In this document: in pieces, positions 6,588-7,624 of the stretch
Layout of the letters: every line of letters begins with the position of its first letter
How positions within the stretch are numbered: the first letter of the stretch is position 1
Program-made: the position numbers and the translations under genes
NCBI GenBank assembly: GCA_018660965.1
Contig: JABJJH010000628.1
Span: 1-7,624 of the forward strand
Reading direction: 5' to 3'
DNA length: 7,624 nucleotides
Origin: Rhodospirillaceae bacterium
GTDB taxonomy: Bacteria > Pseudomonadota > Alphaproteobacteria > UBA8366 > GCA-2717185
Notes under the pieces: generated by a model
The model's database searches: none
Told to the model about the DNA's origin: nothing
Seen by the model: the letters and a program-made list of their open reading frames with translations, nothing else

Positions 6588-6701
6588 ATTTCCGGTTATG
6601 GCCACGAAGCGACTCCAAAGGAATCTCGACTAACTTCCGCTCTACCTCCAGCTTGCGACATCCGCGTGTCGATTTCCGATTTTTGCAGTTTTATTTCCGG
6701 T
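6588..6701. repeat. Recurring ATTTCCG elements upstream of the cyclase
   Basis: ATTTCCGGT occurs at 6588-6596 and 6693-6701, ATTTCCGAT at 6672-6680 and the variant ACTTCCGCT at 6633-6641, all in one orientation. The inverted form CCGGAAATG lies at 6759-6767 beyond the direct repeat. They may be regulator sites for the cyclase gene or the broken remains of a longer repeat. I found no fixed helical spacing: the steps are 45, 39 and 21 bp. Confidence 0.4.
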
Positions 6702-6737
6702 ATGCGCCGCTTATCCGAACTCCATTTCAGCACCGCC

Positions 6738-6755
6738 GATGTTGCATGTTGACCC
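6738..6755. repeat. Right copy of the 18-bp direct repeat bracketing the cyclase module
   Basis: This is the partner of the copy at 4744-4761, same orientation, 17 of 18 bases identical, offset 1994 bp. It lies about 210 bp upstream of the cyclase start and 105 bp before the SDR start, so the two copies enclose the cyclase with its upstream region but leave the SDR and its promoter outside. Confidence 0.6.
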
Positions 6756-6794
6756 AACCCGGAAATGGCGGCGGGTACTGGGTGCGGTGATCTT

Positions 6795-6821
6795 TCGACA
6801 CAACCGACATTTCGATATAGT
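6795..6821 (+). promoter_or_regulatory. Candidate promoter and operator for the SDR gene
   Basis: TATAGT (6816-6821) matches the -10 consensus at 5 of 6. TCGACA (6795-6800) matches the -35 at 5 of 6, but the spacer is only 15 bp. An inverted repeat CCGAC (6804-6808) / GTCGG (6820-6824) covers the spacer and the -10 box, and TTTCGACA (6793-6800) recurs as TTTCGATA (6810-6817). This could be a repressor site. The leader to the ATG at 6860 would be about 32 nt. Confidence 0.4.
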
Positions 6822-6859
6822 CGGACAACCTCCTGGCAACCACTGAAAGGTATCTGACG

Positions 6860-7624
6860 ATGATGGAAATTTCCGGCAAAACCGCGATCGTCACCGGCGC
6901 TGCTTCCGGTATCGGCCTGGGGATCGCGACGGCGCTCGCGGAGACGGGCGCCAACGTCGTTATGGCCGATATCCAGAAAGCGGCGGTCGAGCAGGCGGCC
7001 CACGCCCTCTCCAACACGAACAAGCGCGTAATGCCGGTTCAGATCGATGTGACGCAGGAGCAATCCGTCGTCGACGCCCTGGCGGAGGCTGAACGCAACT
7101 TTGGCAATATCCATATCGCTTGCAACAATGCCGGCGTTCCGATGCACGGCGCCGGGCTCATCGACGTGCCGCCCGGTGACTGGGAATTCGTGACCGGCGT
7201 CAATGTTTGGGGGATCATTCACGGGATCCGCCACTTCGTTCCCGCCATCCTGAAGCACGGAGAAGAAGGGCATATCGTCAATACGGCGTCCGTCGCCGGC
7301 TTCCAGAACCGCCGTGGCACGAACCAGGGGCCGTATTCGATGAGCAAGTACGCCGCCGTTTCGTTATCCGAGGCGTTAGAGAACGAACTGGAGGGCTCCA
7401 ATGTCGGCGTTTCGGTGCTCTGCCCCGGTCCGATCGACACAAACATCGCTCGCGGAGCCCGCAACCGCCCCGACCATATGGGCGGTCCGCAAGTCCGGTC
7501 TAATGATGAAGCTGTGTTGGCCGAACGCCTCGCCACGACGGGTCTCGATCCGAAGAAGGTGGGCGAGCGCGTTGTGGACGCGATTCGCACGAAAACGTTC
7601 TATTCCTTTGTCGGCGCCGTTCCC
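6860..7624 (+). CDS. Classical short-chain dehydrogenase/reductase (SDR), C-terminus cut by window edge
   Basis: The frame is open for 255 codons to the window end. Classical SDRs are commonly about 250-300 aa, so only a short C-terminal part is missing. The Rossmann motif TGAASGIG is at 12-19, and D37 at the end of the second strand suggests NAD rather than NADP. D63 (adenine contact), NNAG at 89-92, N115, S144 and the catalytic Y159-S-M-S-K163 form the complete Asn-Ser-Tyr-Lys tetrad, followed by PGPIDT at 189-194. It should oxidise or reduce an alcohol/ketone in the cytosol, substrate unknown. Two ATGs are adjacent (6860, 6863); the first is preferred because AAAGG (6846-6850) lies 9 nt upstream. 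It is divergent from the cyclase, outside the repeat-bracketed module, with its own promoter-like sequence. Nothing links it functionally to the aminotransferase cluster beyond nearness. Confidence 0.92.
   Translation, partial: MMEISGKTAIVTGAASGIGLGIATALAETGANVVMADIQKAAVEQAAHALSNTNKRVMPVQIDVTQEQSVVDALAEAERNFGNIHIACNNAGVPMHGAGLIDVPPGDWEFVTGVNVWGIIHGIRHFVPAILKHGEEGHIVNTASVAGFQNRRGTNQGPYSMSKYAAVSLSEALENELEGSNVGVSVLCPGPIDTNIARGARNRPDHMGGPQVRSNDEAVLAERLATTGLDPKKVGERVVDAIRTKTFYSFVGAVP

Larger units (their letters stand above)
6530..6859. other. Divergent spacer between cyclase and SDR genes
   Basis: I see no credible gene in these 330 bp. They hold the recurring ATTTCCG elements, the right copy of the 18-bp direct repeat and the SDR promoter candidate, all listed separately. 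I could not find a minus-strand -35/-10 pair good enough to name as the cyclase promoter. The first 60 bp would be coding if the cyclase uses its upstream ATG at 6589. Confidence 0.6.

Noticed and set aside
6596..7273. 225-codon minus-strand open frame opposite the SDR
   Set aside because: The SDR has a complete Rossmann motif and catalytic tetrad on the plus strand; the antisense frame shows no recognisable motif.

Overview
The window looks like a chromosomal piece of a GC-rich Proteobacterium. I favour an alphaproteobacterium of the Rhodospirillales/Rhizobiales kind. The reasons are codon use heavy in GCG, GGC and CGC, good AGGAG-type ribosome sites, and a cyclase-TolB-TPR protein of a sort common in that class. 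The placement is inference from gene style; there is no rRNA or other marker here.

Layout. 1-741 (minus) is the N-terminal third of a HyuA-type hydantoinase/oxoprolinase, cut by the window edge. A short divergent region (742-856) with a good sigma70-type promoter leads to a two-gene plus-strand operon. Its genes are a class III PLP aminotransferase of the GSA-aminomutase/beta-amino-acid group (857-2182) and, 21 nt later, a class IV (IlvE/D-amino-acid transaminase fold) aminotransferase (2204-3127). Converging on them is a luciferase-like flavin monooxygenase (3167-4411, minus), whose 3' end carries a diverged 26-bp tandem duplication. A 357-bp spacer (4412-4768) turns AT-rich and holds a long inverted repeat with a tandem decamer in its loop. 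Next is a soluble class III adenylate cyclase fused to a TolB-like domain and TPRs (4769-6529, minus), visibly poorer in GC than its neighbours and bracketed by near-identical 18-bp direct repeats. A 330-bp divergent spacer follows, then a classical short-chain dehydrogenase (6860 to the window end, plus), cut by the edge.

How the genes may work together. HyuA plus two transaminases of unrelated fold, with a flavin monooxygenase nearby, suggests a catabolic cluster for a nitrogen compound: ring or amide opening, then transamination of an amino or beta-amino acid. No substrate can be read from the sequence. The cyclase module looks like a later insertion, not part of this pathway, and the SDR on its far side has its own promoter-like sequence. 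I saw no tRNA, rRNA, CRISPR array, transposase or clear intrinsic terminator.

No proven new system is present. The best leads are the paired aminotransferases beside HyuA, the repeat-bracketed cyclase, and the duplicated gene end of the monooxygenase.
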